A DNA stretch of 64,000 nt from Moringa oleifera (Eukaryota; Streptophyta; Magnoliopsida; Brassicales; Moringaceae): assembly GCA_021397835.1 (NCBI GenBank), contig JAJFZO010000896.1, forward strand, positions 3,760,501 through 3,824,500. The letters run 5' to 3'. Each line of letters begins with the position of its first letter. The stretch's first letter is position 1. Of this stretch, positions 1 through 13,000 are shown one piece after another. The notes below the pieces were generated by a model. The model was given only the letters and a program-made list of their open reading frames with translations, ran no database searches and was not told the origin of the DNA. Position numbers and translations under genes: made by a program.

Positions 1-455
1 AGGGTTTCGCTTGCATGAGGTGCCCATGGCCTCGCTGGCGCGCCTACTTCAACAACACGTTAAGCCTTTTGCTTATGCTGAGCATGTTAAAGACAGCCAT
101 GGCTTGCCTTTCATGCCAATGGTCCATGCAGAGTGGCTCATTTGGCATGGTTGTTGGGTAGCCTGTGGAGGGACAACATCAAGGGCGCTGCTAGCCTAGG
201 GTGCCCAAGGCCTCGTTGATGCCTGTTGTAGTCGTAGGCTTGGCCTCCCACCATGCCATGCCTATTGGGGGTAGCCCTGGCTTGTCATCTAACCCAATTA
301 TTTATGCAATATGGCTCTTTTTACATGTTTGCAAAGTAGTCTATTGAGGGACAGCCATGAGGGTAAAGGAAGCATGGGGCGCCCATGGCGTAGCAGCTGT
401 GACTGCTGTGGCTACACATAGGGCCATTCACCCATGCTAGGCTTTTAGGGGTTGT

Positions 456-2175
456 CGTGGCTTGCTTTCTATGCCCATGGTCCATGCAACGTGGCTTCCT
501 TGGCATAGAGCGGTAATGATGAGGCTTTTGCTTGTATAAAGCAGTAATGGCCTTGCAAGCTCACTTGCTACAGTCGCATGTTGGGCCTTTCACCCATCCC
601 ATGCTCCCAAGATATGCTAGTTTGCCATTTATTAAGGGACAACAGCAAGAGTCTGGCTTGCATGGGGGACAAGGGCTTGACTCGGTGCAAGCTGTGGTCG
701 AGCGCTAGGCCTTCCACCTATGCCATGCCTACTAAAGGCGACCATGGCTTACCTTTCGTGCCATTGTCCATGTGAGCTAGCTTCCTTGGGATGTTCATTG
801 GGTAGTGTAATGGGGGATAGTGATGAGGGTTTTCTTCACGTGGGCTGCCCATGGGTTGACTAGCAAGCTTGTTAGGCCCGCACATTGGGCCATCCTCCCA
901 CATCGTGCCTACTTTGCCTAGCTGTGGGATGCCCACGGTCCTTCTAATATGGCTCCATTGACATGCTCACTCGACTGTCTATCTAAGGACAACGACAAGA
1001 ATTTTGTTAGTGTGAGGCGCCAATGGCCTAGTTGGTGCGCTTGTTGTAGCTGCATATCGGGCCATCCACCCATGCGATTCCAACTAGGGTAAGTTGTGGC
1101 TTGCCTACCATGCACATGGTCCATGCAACGCAGCTCCCTTAGTAAGCTCGCTGGGCAGTCTATTAAGGGACGATATCAAGGGTATAACTCGCGTATGGTT
1201 GTAAAGGCTTGGTTAGCGCTCTTGCTGTGGCTGCGTACTGCCTTCCACCAATGTCATGTCTACTGGGTGCAGCCTTTGCTTGCCACAGTTGCCCACTACC
1301 TAATGATGTGACTCCCTAGGCACTTTCGCTGGGCAGTCTATCGAAGGACAATGACGAGGGTGTTGCTTGAGTGGACACCTATGGCCTGGCTTGGACGGCT
1401 ATTTACATACTAGGTTTTACTCCATGCCACGCCTGCTGAGGTAAACTGTGGCTTACCTCACGTGCATACAGTCCATGCAATATGGCTCCCTCGGTATACT
1501 CGATGGGCAGTCTATCAAGGGAGATTGACAAAGGTATAACTCACATGGGGCTCCCATGGCCTAGCAGGAGCAACTGTAGTAGCCGCACGTTAGGCCTTTT
1601 ATCCATGCTATGCGTGCTGGGGGCTACCATGGCTTACCTCCCGTGCCCATGGTCCCTACCACGATGGCTCCCTTTGTATGATTGCTAGGCAGCCTATTGA
1701 GGGATAGCAATGACGGTTTTGCTTTTGTGAGGCGCACATGGATTAGTTAATGGGACTACTACAGCTATAGGTAGGACCTTCCGCCCATGCCATGCTTGCT
1801 AGAGGCAACAATGGCTTGCCTCTCTTGTCCACGATCCATGTGACCTAGCTCCTTTAGCAGGCACGATCGAGGGATGATGTTGAGGGTTTCCCTCGTGTGA
1901 GGTGTGAATGGCCTGGCTAGCACGCCTGCTGTACGGCTAGACGCTTGGCCCTTCTGCCAATGCCTACCTTATGTGCTGAGGCTTGTCATGGCTTGCCTCC
2001 TATGCCCATGGCCTATGCACGATAAGGCTCATTCGATTTGCTCACTGCAAAGCATTGAGGGATCAAGGGACAGCACGAGGGTCTTGCTTGCATGGGGTGC
2101 CTATGGCTGGCGCTGGGCTGCTTGTTGCAATTGAATGTGGCCAGGCACTTTCACCCATACTATGCCTACTAAGGC
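456..2175 (+). repeat. 1,720 bp tandem duplication in A block 1, first copy
   Basis: About nine and a half A monomers that are repeated directly downstream. The landmark TCCATGCAACGTGGCT lies at 481 here and at 2201 in the second copy, an offset of 1,720 bp. Unusual features are shared, including the shortened monomer around 590-640 (CCATGCTCCCAAGATA) and the GACAAGGGCTTGACTCGG word near 667. The two copies differ at scattered single bases and a few short indels, whereas neighbouring monomers inside a copy differ at many positions. The duplication is therefore much younger than the monomer array. Its left limit is set where similarity begins, at CGTGGCTTGCTTTCTAT. Confidence 0.9.
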
Positions 2176-3895
2176 CGTGGCTTGCTTTCTATTCCCATGG
2201 TCCATGCAACGTGGCTCCCTTGGCATAGAGCGGTAATGATGAGGATTTTACTTGTATAAAGCAGTAATGGCCTTGCAAGCTCACTTGCTACAGTCGCATG
2301 TTGGGCCTTTCACCCATCCCATGCTCCCAAGATACGCTAGTTGGCCATTTATTAAGGGACAACAGCAAGAGTCTGGCTTGCATGGGGGGACAAGGGCTTG
2401 ACTCGGTGCAAGCTGTGGTCGAGCGCTAGGCCTTCCACCTATGCCATGCCTACTGAAGGCAACCATGGCTTACCTTTCGTGCCATTGTCCATGTGAGCTA
2501 GCTTCCTTGGGATGTTCATTGGGTAGTGTAATGGGGGATAGTGATGAGGGTTTTCTTCACGTGGGCTGCCCATGGGTTGACTAGCAAGCTTGTTAGGCCC
2601 GCACATTGGGCCATCCTCCCACATCGTGCCTACTTTGCCTAGCTGTGGGATGCCCACGGTCCTTCTAATATGGCTCCATTGACATGCTCACTCGACTGTC
2701 TATCTGAGGACAACGACAAGAATTTTGTTAGTGTGAGGCGCCAATGGCCTAGTTGGTGCGCTTATTGTAGCTGCATATCGGGCCATCCACCCATGCAATT
2801 CCAACTAGGGTAAGTTATGGCTTGCCTACCATGCACATGGTCCATGCAACGCAGCTCCCTTAGCAAGCTCGCTGGGCAGTCTATTAAGGGACGATATCAA
2901 GGGTATAACTCGCGTATGGTTGTAAAGGCTTGGTTAGCGCTCTTGCTGTGGCTGCGTACTGCCTTCCACCAATGTCATGTCTACCGGGTGCAGCCTTTGC
3001 TTGCCACAGTTGCCCACTACCTAATGATGTGACTCCCTCGGCACTTTCGCTGGGCAGTCTATCGAAGGACAATGACGAGGGTGTTGCTTGAGTGGACACC
3101 TATGGCTTGGCTTGGACGGCTATTTACATACTAGGTTTTACTCCATGCCACGCCTGCTGAGGTAAACTGTGGCTTACCTCACGTGCATACAGTCCATGCA
3201 ATATGGCTCCCTCGGTATACTCGATGGGCAGTCTATCAAGGGAGATTGACAAAGGTATAACTCACATGGGGCTCCCATGGCCTAGCAGGAGCAACTGTAG
3301 TAGCCGCACGTTAGGCCTTTTATCCATGCTATGCATGCTGGGGGCTACCATGGCTTGCCTCTCGTGCCCATGGTCCCTACCACGATGGCTCCCTTTGCAT
3401 GATTGCTAGGCAGCCTATTGAGGGATAGCAATGACGGTTTTGCTTTTGTGAGGTGCACATGGATTAGTTAATGGGACTACTACAGCTATAGGTAGGACCT
3501 TCCGCCCATGCCATGCTTGCTAGAGGCAACAATGGCTTGCCTATCTTGTCCACGATCCATGTGACCTAGCTCCCTTAGCAGGCACGATCGAGGGATGATG
3601 TTGAGGGTTTCCCTCGTGTGAGGTGTCAATGGCCTGGCTAGCGCGCCTGCTACGGCTAGACGCTAGGCCTTCTGCCAATACCTTATGTGCTGAGGCTACC
3701 ATGGCTTGCCTCCTATGCCCATGGCCTATACGATAAGGCTCATTCGATTTGCTCACTGGGCAATCTATCAAGGGACAGCACGAGGGTCTTGCTTGCATGG
3801 GGTGCCTATGGCTTCGCTGGGCTGCTTGTTGCAATTGAATGTGAGGCCTTTCACCCATACTATGCCTACTAAGGCCTGCCATGGCTTGTTTCTTG
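2176..3895 (+). repeat. 1,720 bp tandem duplication in A block 1, second copy
   Basis: Direct repeat of the preceding 1.72 kb. Similarity runs from CGTGGCTTGCTTTCTAT at about 2176 to roughly 3895, where the sequence after CATGGCTTG stops matching the start of the second copy. The first copy holds a few bases that this copy lacks near its end: around 1940-2060 and 2110-2145 compared with 3660-3770 and 3810-3860. The likely origin is one unequal exchange between misaligned monomers. There is no third copy. Confidence 0.88.
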
Positions 3896-4000
3896 TGCCC
3901 ATTGTTTGTGCAACGTGGTTCTCTTGGCATGTTCGTTAGGCAATCTATCGAGAGACTGCGGAAACACTTTTTCTCATGTGGGGCGCCTATGGCCTAGCTG

Positions 4001-4020
4001 GTGCACCTTGGTGCACCTTG
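4001..4020 (+). repeat. 10 bp slippage duplication
   Basis: The word GTGCACCTTG occurs twice back to back inside the last full A monomer of block 1. Other monomers have a single equivalent copy. This looks like simple replication slippage, close to the A/B boundary. Confidence 0.85.
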
Positions 4021-4072
4021 CTGCGATCGTACATTGGGCCTTTCACCCATGCCGTACCAACTGGGGGCCATT

Positions 4073-7000
4073 GCTGGGGTCGATGGACTTTAGTACTAGC
4101 AACAAAATAGCCTAGTGGCAACCTATGACAGTTGGTGGAGTTAGGATAGCCCAGTGACTTCTGCTAGGCAGTCGCTAGCGCTACCAAACAACTGCACTGT
4201 GTTATGCCAGAAATGGCCCAATTATAGTAAATGGCGCAGGTGGATGAAAGGGAAGCATTAGAAGAGCCTAAGATGGCCTAAGAGCAGTAGTTGGTGCTGA
4301 TAGAGCCCAACAACTATTGTAGGAAAGTAGTTGGTGCTTGCAAATGCTCACAACAACTTCGAAGGAACCCAACAACTGCCCAGCTGTTACTATAAGGCAA
4401 TTACTCATATTGACAAACATCAGCACCACAACTAAAAGAACTTAAGGACTGCCTAGTTATTGTTGTGCGGTAGTTGGTGGTCTCAATAAATGCTAGTGTT
4501 AGGACTAGGGGAGCCTAGCAATGACTCAATAACAATCGTTAGCATTAGAAAGCCTCACAACTACTACTAAGTAGTCGTTGACGTTGGTGGACATCTTCAT
4601 TGGGTTGCCCTAATGATGGTCATATGACAGTTGCAGGCACAGGTAGATAAGAGAGAAAGCACTAGAAGAGCCCAAGGATAGCCTAGCAGCACTGATTAAC
4701 ATTAAGAAAGCCCAATGACTACTGTAGGGAAGTCGCTAGTGTTGGCAAATGCTAGTGTTAGCTTTGAGGGAACCCAATGATTGCTTATCTACTACTTCAT
4801 AATAGTAGCCGATGTTATTAAATGCTAGCACCGGCACTAGGGGAACCCAAGGACTACTTACTTATTATTGTAGGGCAGTTGCAAGAGTCGGTAGATACTA
4901 GTGCTAGCATCAAGGAAGTTTAGTAACGACCCCATGATAGTGGTTGGCATTAGAAGAGCCCAACGATTTTTCCTAGGCAGTCGTTAATGTCGGTAGATGA
5001 TAGCACCAGCATTAGGGGAGCACAGTAACAACCCCACTTTATAGGAATCATCAACTTCCCTATCATTATTGTGGTCTAGTTATCGATATTGGAAGACGCC
5101 GACACAGTACCAGGAGACCCTAGGGATTGCTCTGTTATTAATGCGAGGTAGTTGCTAGTGTCGATTGACGCCACTGGTAGACACCAGGGCAGCCCAGTCA
5201 CGACTTAATGATAGTTGCATGTGTTGGAAGAGCCTTATGATTGATGTTGGGCAATCATTGACATTTGCAGACATGTGCATTAGGTTGCCCTAGCGCTGGC
5301 TCAATGGCAATCATGGATGTAAAAAGACACGACAAGCACTAAAGCAGCCCAATGACAGCCTAGCAGTAGTAGTTGGCATAGTGAGAGCCCAACAACTACT
5401 GCTAGGAGTCGCTTGTGCTGGTAGATGCTCACGCTAGCTTTAAAGGAACCTAATGACTGTTCAACTAATTTTGCGATGCAGTACTTGTGTGGGTTAATGT
5501 GAGTACCAGTACCAAGGGAGCCTAATGACATTCGAGCGATAGTCGCTCATGTTAAGAGAGACCAACGACTGTTGCTAGATAGTCGCTGATGTAGGTTGAT
5601 GCTAGCGCCAGCATAACGGGAGCTTAATGATGACCAATGATAGTAGCTAGCACTGGCAAACACCTGGTGTAGGTATCCTAGTGATGGCCCAATGATAGTC
5701 GCTAACATAAGTAAAAGCAAGGGCAAGTATTAGAGGAGCCCAACAATTACAGCTAGGTAGTCGCTAATGCTGGTATATGCTGGTGCTCGCACTGATGGAT
5801 CTCAACGATGACCCAACGATAATCATTGGTGCTAACTGCACATTATGCTAGGTTCCCCTTGGGATGCCCTTATGATAGTCATTAGTGTAGGTAGACATGA
5901 TGGTAACCACTAATCGAGCCCAACGATGGCTAAGCAGGGGTAGTTGGCATTGGGAGAGCTACTAAGGATTCATTGGTGTTGCCCGAAGCTCGCACCAGCT
6001 TTAAGGGAGCTCAACGACTGCCTAGCTATTTTTATGATATAGTTACTGGTGGTAGTAAACACTAGTGCCAGCACTAGGAGAGCCCAACAATGACCTAGTG
6101 ATAGTCGCTAGCATTGAGACAGCCCAATAACTACTACTAGGAAATTACTAACGTCGGTAGATTGCAATGCCCACACTAGAACAGCTCAGCAATGACCTAG
6201 TGATAGTTGCTGGCGCACGTAAACACCAACAATAGGTTCTCTTAGATATGGCCTAACGACAGTCATTGGTGTAACTAAACATGAGCGCAACTGCTACACA
6301 AGCTTAACGATGGTCTATCAATAGTTATAGGCACTCGAATAGCCAAATAACTTCTGCGGGGACATCGTTCATAGTGGTAAACGCTCGCGTCAGCTTTAGG
6401 GGACCACAACGACTATCCCGCTTTCGTTGTAGGGCAATTATAAGTGTTAATAGATGCTGGCACTATCACTAGGGAAACTCAAGGACTACCCCACTATTAT
6501 TGCAAGAAAGTTACTAATGTCGATAAATGCTAGTGCTAGCATAGGAGCAGCCCAACAGTGACCTAATGATAGTTATACGAGAAAGCCCTATGACTCCTAC
6601 TAAGCAGTCGCTGATGTTGGCAGACATCTTTACTTGGTTACCCTAGTGATGGCCTAATGGCAGTCACTGGCACAAGAAGACACGTGGGCAAGCATTAGAG
6701 GAGCCCGATGGCTTAGTAGCAGTAGTTGGTGTTGGGAGAGCCTAACAACTACAACGTGGAAGTTGCTTATGCTGATAGATGCTTATGCTAGCATTAGGGG
6801 ATCCCAAAAACTACCTAGTTGCTTCTGCAACGCAGATGCTGGTGTCGATAAAAGCTAGTGACACCATCAAGGAGCCTAACGATGACCTTGTGATAGTGGC
6901 TAGCATTAGAAGAGGCCAACGGCTACTGCTCGATATATGTTAACGCTAGTAAATGCCAATGCAAGCACTAGGGGAGATTAGCGATGACTCGACCACAATC

Positions 7001-10000
7001 GAGGCTGGTAGACATTTACACTGTGTGCCCCAGTAATGGCCTAATGACAGTCGCTGGTGCAGGGAAACCTGAAGGCAAACACTAGGGGATGTCAATGATG
7101 GCTGAGCAGTAGTGGTCAACGCTGGGAGAGCCCAATTACGAGGTAGTCGTTGGCTAATATAAATGCTCGCGATAGGTTTTTGGGAACCAAACAATTGCCT
7201 AGCTATAACAGCAAGGCAATAGTTCCTGTTGGCCGACGCTAGAGCCTGCACTAAGGGAACCTAGGGAGGGTAGTTATTGCTAGTTCTTGGTACGTAGACG
7301 CTGGCACTGCACTAGAGGTGATAACCATATGATGGTGCTAGTAGAAAAGCCCAATGCTGAGCAGTAGACGTCCTACAGCAGTCAACGACGACAGCTCATG
7401 GGCATGACAACAATCACTAGTGTAATGATGGCCTGACAACAACCAACGATAGCCGCAGCAGTCATTGTTGTTGTATGGAGAGCCCATAAAGACTACAGCG
7501 ATTTTGTGAGATAGACGCTCACCCAAGCTACGCCCAACATCTACCCAACTATTTTTGTGTGTTGGTGTCAGTAAATAAACCCAAATCGAATGAGCCCAGT
7601 GCCCCGTCATAGTCACTATCATTAGGAGGAACCTGTTGTTAAGCAATCGCTAACACTGTAGATGGCAGCGTGCCACTAGAGCAACTCAATAACGCCTTAC
7701 CAATAGTTACTGGTCAGCACTGAGTGCATAATTGTTTGGCATAGGTAGACATGAGGGCAAGCACTAAAGGGGCCGAACAATGGCCTAGCAATAGTAATAA
7801 GCACTAAAAGAGCCTAAAAACTTTTGCGACCATATCGCTGCTGTAAGTAAACGTTCACTTCAACTTTAGGGGAACCTCGCAGTAAGTCACCCACTTATTG
7901 TTACAAGATAGTTATATGTGTTGGCAAACACCGACACTAGCAACAAAGGAACCCAAGGACTATCTAGCCATTATTACGAGGCAGATATTAGTGTCGATAC
8001 ATCGTAGCTAAAACTATGAGAGCCTAAAGACAACCTAATTATAGTTGTTGACTTTGGGAGAGCCCAACGACTTACTGCAAGGCGATCGTTAATGTTAGGA
8101 TAGTGTGAGCACTAGGGGAGCTCAATGATGACCAAGCGACAGTCAGTGACACTTCTAAACATCAGCACTAGATTACCCTAACAATGGCCCAACGATATTC
8201 GTTGGCACAGTTAGACATGAGGGTAAGCAAAAGGAACCCAATAATGGCCTAGTTAGTTAAGGAAAGCCTAATGACTGCAAAGAAGTCAGATGCTCACACC
8301 AACTTTGAGGGAGCCCAACGATTGCCCAACTAATATTGTGGGGCAGTTGTTAGTGTTGGTTGACTAGCAGCACTAAGGGAATTAAGGGACTTCCTAGCAA
8401 TGCAAGTTGGTGTTGGTAGACCCTAATAACAAAGGACAATGACCCCATGATAGTCAATCTTATTGGGAAAGCCCAACGGTAATTGTTGGGTAGTCTCTAG
8501 CACTCGTACAGGCTAGTGCCAACAGTAAGGAAGCTCGAAAGTGATGACCTAATGATAGTCGCAAGTATATAGAGAGCCCTACCATGTTGATAGGTAGTCG
8601 CTAGCCGTGGCAAACACCTGCATAGGGTTCCCTCAGCGATGGTCAAATGCGACGGCAAGCACTAAAAGAGCCTAACAATGACTTAAAAGTTGTAGTAGCT
8701 ATTGGGAGAGCTAACGAATGCTGCGAGGAAGTTGCTGGTGCTGGCAAGTTCAAGCACCAACTATGGTGGAACCCAACAACTACCGAACTTCTATTGTGAA
8801 GTAGTAGCTGGTGTTATTAAACGCCAGTGCCTGTATTAGGGGAACCCAAGGACTGCCCCGCTATTGGTATGAGGCAGTTGCGAGTGTTGATAAACGCCAA
8901 TTCTAGCATCGAAGGAGCCCAAAAATGACCCCATGATAGTCGCTAGTATTGGCAAAGCCTAGCGATTATTGTTGGGCAGTCGTTGATGTTGGTTACAACC
9001 AACTCTAGTATTAAAGGAGCTCAACAATGACCCAACAAATAGTTATTGGTTCTAGCAGACATGTGTGCTTGGTTCCCGCAACAATGGTCCAATGACAATC
9101 CCTAGTACAAGTAGACGTGAGGGCAAGCATTAGACGAGCCTAATGACGGCCTAATACTAATAAATGGCATTTGAACAGCCCGATGATTTTTGCAAGATAA
9201 TCATTAGAGCTCGCAAATGTTAGCACCAATTTTGGGGGGACCTAATGATTGCCCACCTATTGCTGCGGGGTAGTTTATGGTGTTGGCAAACGCTGCCCCT
9301 AGCATTAGAGGAACCTAATTATTGCTGCATGGCAGTCGCTCATGTTGGCAGACAAATAGTACCAACAATGAAAGAGCCCAATAGCTGCCTTACAGTAGTA
9401 ATTAGCATTGGGAGAGACCAATGACTGCTGTAGGGAAGTCCCAAGTGCTGGCAAACACTAACAACAGCTTTGAAAGAACCTAACAATTGCCTTATTATAA
9501 CTTCAGGGTGGTTGCTGGTGCTAGTAAATGCTAGTGCCAGCTTCGATGGAGCCCAATGATGGCCTCACAATTATTACTAGCATTGTGAGAGCCCAAAGAC
9601 TATTGCTAGGCAATCGTTAGCATTGATTGAGGCTAGTGCTGCACTAGAAGAGTTGAGCAATGATGACCTAATGACAGTAGCCGACATTGAGAGAGCCCTA
9701 CGACTACTGTTAGACAATTGTTAGCACTAGCAAACATCTGCATTAGGTTCCCCTAATGATGGCTAATGCACAATTATAGGCAAAGCTAGACGCAAGGCAA
9801 GCACTAGAGGAGCCCAATAATGGTTTAGAAGCTGTAGTGGGTATTAAGAGAGCCCAACAACTAGTGTGGGGAAGTCAGTGGTGCTGATAGATGCTCGACT
9901 AGCTTTAAGGGAACCTGAACGATAGCCTAGCTATTACTGTAGGATAATTAAATGTGTGGGTAGATGTTTGTGTCAACACCAAGGGAGCCGAACAATGACC

Positions 10001-13000
10001 CCATGATAGTCAATAGCATTGTGAGAGCCTAATGACTATTGTTGGGTAGTCACTGGCACTAGTAGAGGCTAGCGCCACCATTAGGGGACCTCTATGATAA
10101 CCTAGTGGTTGGCATTAGGAGAGCCCAATGATTTCTGTATGAAAGTCGATTAAGCTGGTAAACATTATCGCTCACTTTAAGGGAACCCAATGACTGCCTA
10201 ATAACTTTTGTAGGGCAGTTGCTCGTGTTGGTAAACACCAGTGCCTGCATTTTGAGAACCTTGAAGCTACCTAATAATTGGCATGGGGTAATTGCTAGTG
10301 TCGATAAATGCTAGTGCTAGCACGGAGGGAGCCTAGCGACATCCCATGATAGTTGTTAGCATTGGGAAAGACCAACGATTATAGTTCGGGAGTGTCTCAC
10401 GCTATTTAAAGCTAATGTAGCACTATGAGAGCTCAGCAATGACCCAGCAGCCATCGTTGGCACTAGGGGACATCTGCATTGGGCTCCCCTAGTGCTGACC
10501 CAGCAACAGTCACTGATGCAGGTAGAAGAGTCCAACGATGGTGTAGTAGTAGTAATTAGCATGGGGAGAGCACAACGACTGTTGTAGGGAAGTCCTTGGT
10601 GTTGGCAAACGCTCACTCCAGCACAAGAGGAACTTAGATACTGCCTAGCTGTTACTGCAAGACATTGCTACTGTTAGTAGATGCTACTGCCAACACTAGG
10701 GGAATCCTACGATGACGTAATGATGGTTGCTAGCATTGGGAAAGCCTAATTACTATTGCTGGGCAATCACTGGCGCTAGGGTACTTGCATTTAGAGAACC
10801 TTAGAACTACCCAACTATTTGCTACGGGGCAATTGTTAGTGTTAGTAGACACTAATGCTAGCATTGAGGGAGCCTAATGATGTCCTCATGATAGTTGCTA
10901 GTATTGGGACAGCTCAACGACTGCTGCTGGTGAGTGTCTCGCGCTGTTTAAGGCAAGCGCAGCACTAAGGGAGCTCAGGAATGATCCAACAGCAATTGTT
11001 GGCACTAGGAGACATCTACATTAGGCTCCCTCAATGATAACCTAGCGACAGTCGCTAATGTAGGTAGAAGAGTCCAATGATGGCATAGTTATAGTAGTTA
11101 GCGTAGGGAGAGCATAACTAGTGTTATAAGGAAGTCCTTGGTGTTGGCAAATGCCGAAATTAGCACAAGCGAAACCTATGTACTACCTACCTATTATTGT
11201 AGGGTAGTTACTAGTGTCTATAGATGCTACAACCAACACTTGAGGAATCCTGTGATGACCTAATAATGGTCATTGGCATTGGAAGAGCCTAACGACTATT
11301 GCTAAGCAATCATTGGTGCTAGGAGAGCTTGGTGATGACCCAACGATAATCACCAGTGCTAGTAGACATCAGTGCTGCAGTTTTCCCTAACAATAGTGCA
11401 ACGACAATAGCTAGGATAGGTAGGCATGAGGGTAAGCATTAAAGGAACTTAATGATGGTGTAGTAGGAGTAAAAAGTGCTAAAAGAACCCAACCACTGCT
11501 GCGGGGCAATCGCTGATACTAGTAGATGCTCACACTAGCTTTGAAGAAACCCAACAACTGCTTAGCTACAGCAGTAAGACAATTATGGTGCTAGTAGATA
11601 CAATTGCCAATAAGTGGGGAAACCCAGGGACTGCTTAGCTATCATTGAAAGGTATTTTTTATTGTCAGTAGATGCCAGTGCCAGTAAAGGAAAAGCCTTA
11701 CAATGACCTATGATAGCCATTGGCATTGAGAGAGCCCAACGACTAATGTTAGGCAGTCATGCGCATTGGTAAAGGCTAGTGTCAGCACTAAGGGAGCTCA
11801 GTGATGATCTAACAGTAGTTGTTGATGTTGGTAGACATCTGCAATAAGATCTCCCAGTGATGGCCACGTGGTAGTCACTGACATAGGTAAACACGAGGCA
11901 AAAGTATTACAGAGGACTAACGATGACCTAGCAGCAATAGTTGACATTAAGAAAGTCCAATGACGACTACAAAAAAGTCATTGGTGCTAATAGACCTCGT
12001 GCCAACTTTGGGGGAACCTTACGACTATCGAACTACTGCTGAGGGGTAGTTGTCTGTGTTCTTAGACATCGATGCTAGCACAAAAAGAACTTGGAGACTA
12101 CCCAGCAATTACTATGGGGCAATTATTGGTGTCGATAGACGCTTATGCTACATTAAGGGAGCCCTATAAGGACCCCATGACTGTTGTAAGCATTGGGAGA
12201 GCCTAAAAATTATTGTTAGGCAATCATTGACATTGGTATAGACTAGCACCTACACTGAGGGAGCTTAGCGATGACTTAGTGACAGTCGTTAACGAGGCCT
12301 GTATCTATACTAGGTTACCCCTATGGTGGCCTAATAGTAATCATCGACAGGTAAACATAAGGACAAGCACTGATGGAGTAGCCTAACATTGCCCTAGCAT
12401 TAATAGTTGGCATTGGGAAAGCCTAAAGATTGATTCGAGGAAGTGCCTAGTGCAAGTAGATGTTATAGCTAGCAGACCCAACGACTGTCCAGTTATTTTG
12501 TGATGTAGTTGCTAGTGTTGGTATATGCCAAAGCCAACACTGAAGGAGTCTAGCAATGATCCTATAGTATTCGGTGGCAGTAGGAATGCCCAATGACTAC
12601 TGCAAGGTAGTCATTGATGCTAGTAAATGTCAACGGCAATAGCAAAGGAGCTTAGCGATGACCCAATAATTATTTCTCATGCTGGTAGACGTGAGTGCAA
12701 GAATTAAAGAAGCTCAATGATGGCCTAGCTACAATTATTAGCACGAGAAGTGCTAATTGATAGCTACATGGCAGTCGCTGGTGCTGGCAGATGCTTAGGC
12801 CAACTTTGGGGAACCTAACAACTGCTTAACTACTGTTACAAGGTAATTGCAAGTATTAATAAATGCTAATCCCAATACTAAAAAAACCTAGGGATAGCTT
12901 TGCTATAGCAACGAGGTAGTTATCGGTATCAATAGATGCTAGGAATGGCATCAACGTAGCCTAACGATGGCTTTATGACGATCACTGGCATTGGGAGAGC

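Larger units (their letters stand above)
1..4072 (+). repeat. Satellite family A, block 1 (about 180 bp monomers)
   Basis: This is a tandem array of a diverged monomer of about 180 bp. Equivalent points, taken at the CATGCA before the GTGGCTCCC word, fall near 125, 303, 483, 769, 941, 1122, 1301 and 1474, so most steps are 172-181 bp. The 286 bp step (483 to 769) is two monomers minus about 74 bp. Each monomer reads, in order: CCATGGCTTGCC, CCCATGGTCCATGCAACG, GGCTCCCTTGGCACGCTCGC, GGGCAGTCTATCGAGGGA, GATGAGGGTCTGGCTCGCA, GTGCCCATGGCCTGGCTGG, GCACGTTGGGCCTTCCACC, CATGCCATGCCTACTGGGGG. A consensus length of about 181 bp shifts the reading frame at every monomer, which argues against coding. 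The block is open at the left window edge. I do not recognise the family; the monomer length is typical of plant and animal centromeric satellites, but that is inference. Confidence 0.93.

Noticed and set aside
718..2657. Two identical 72-codon minus-strand frames, 1,720 bp apart
   Set aside because: The identity follows from the recent 1.72 kb DNA duplication. The frame covers A monomers, whose ~181 bp length shifts the frame every unit, so no long protein could be maintained.
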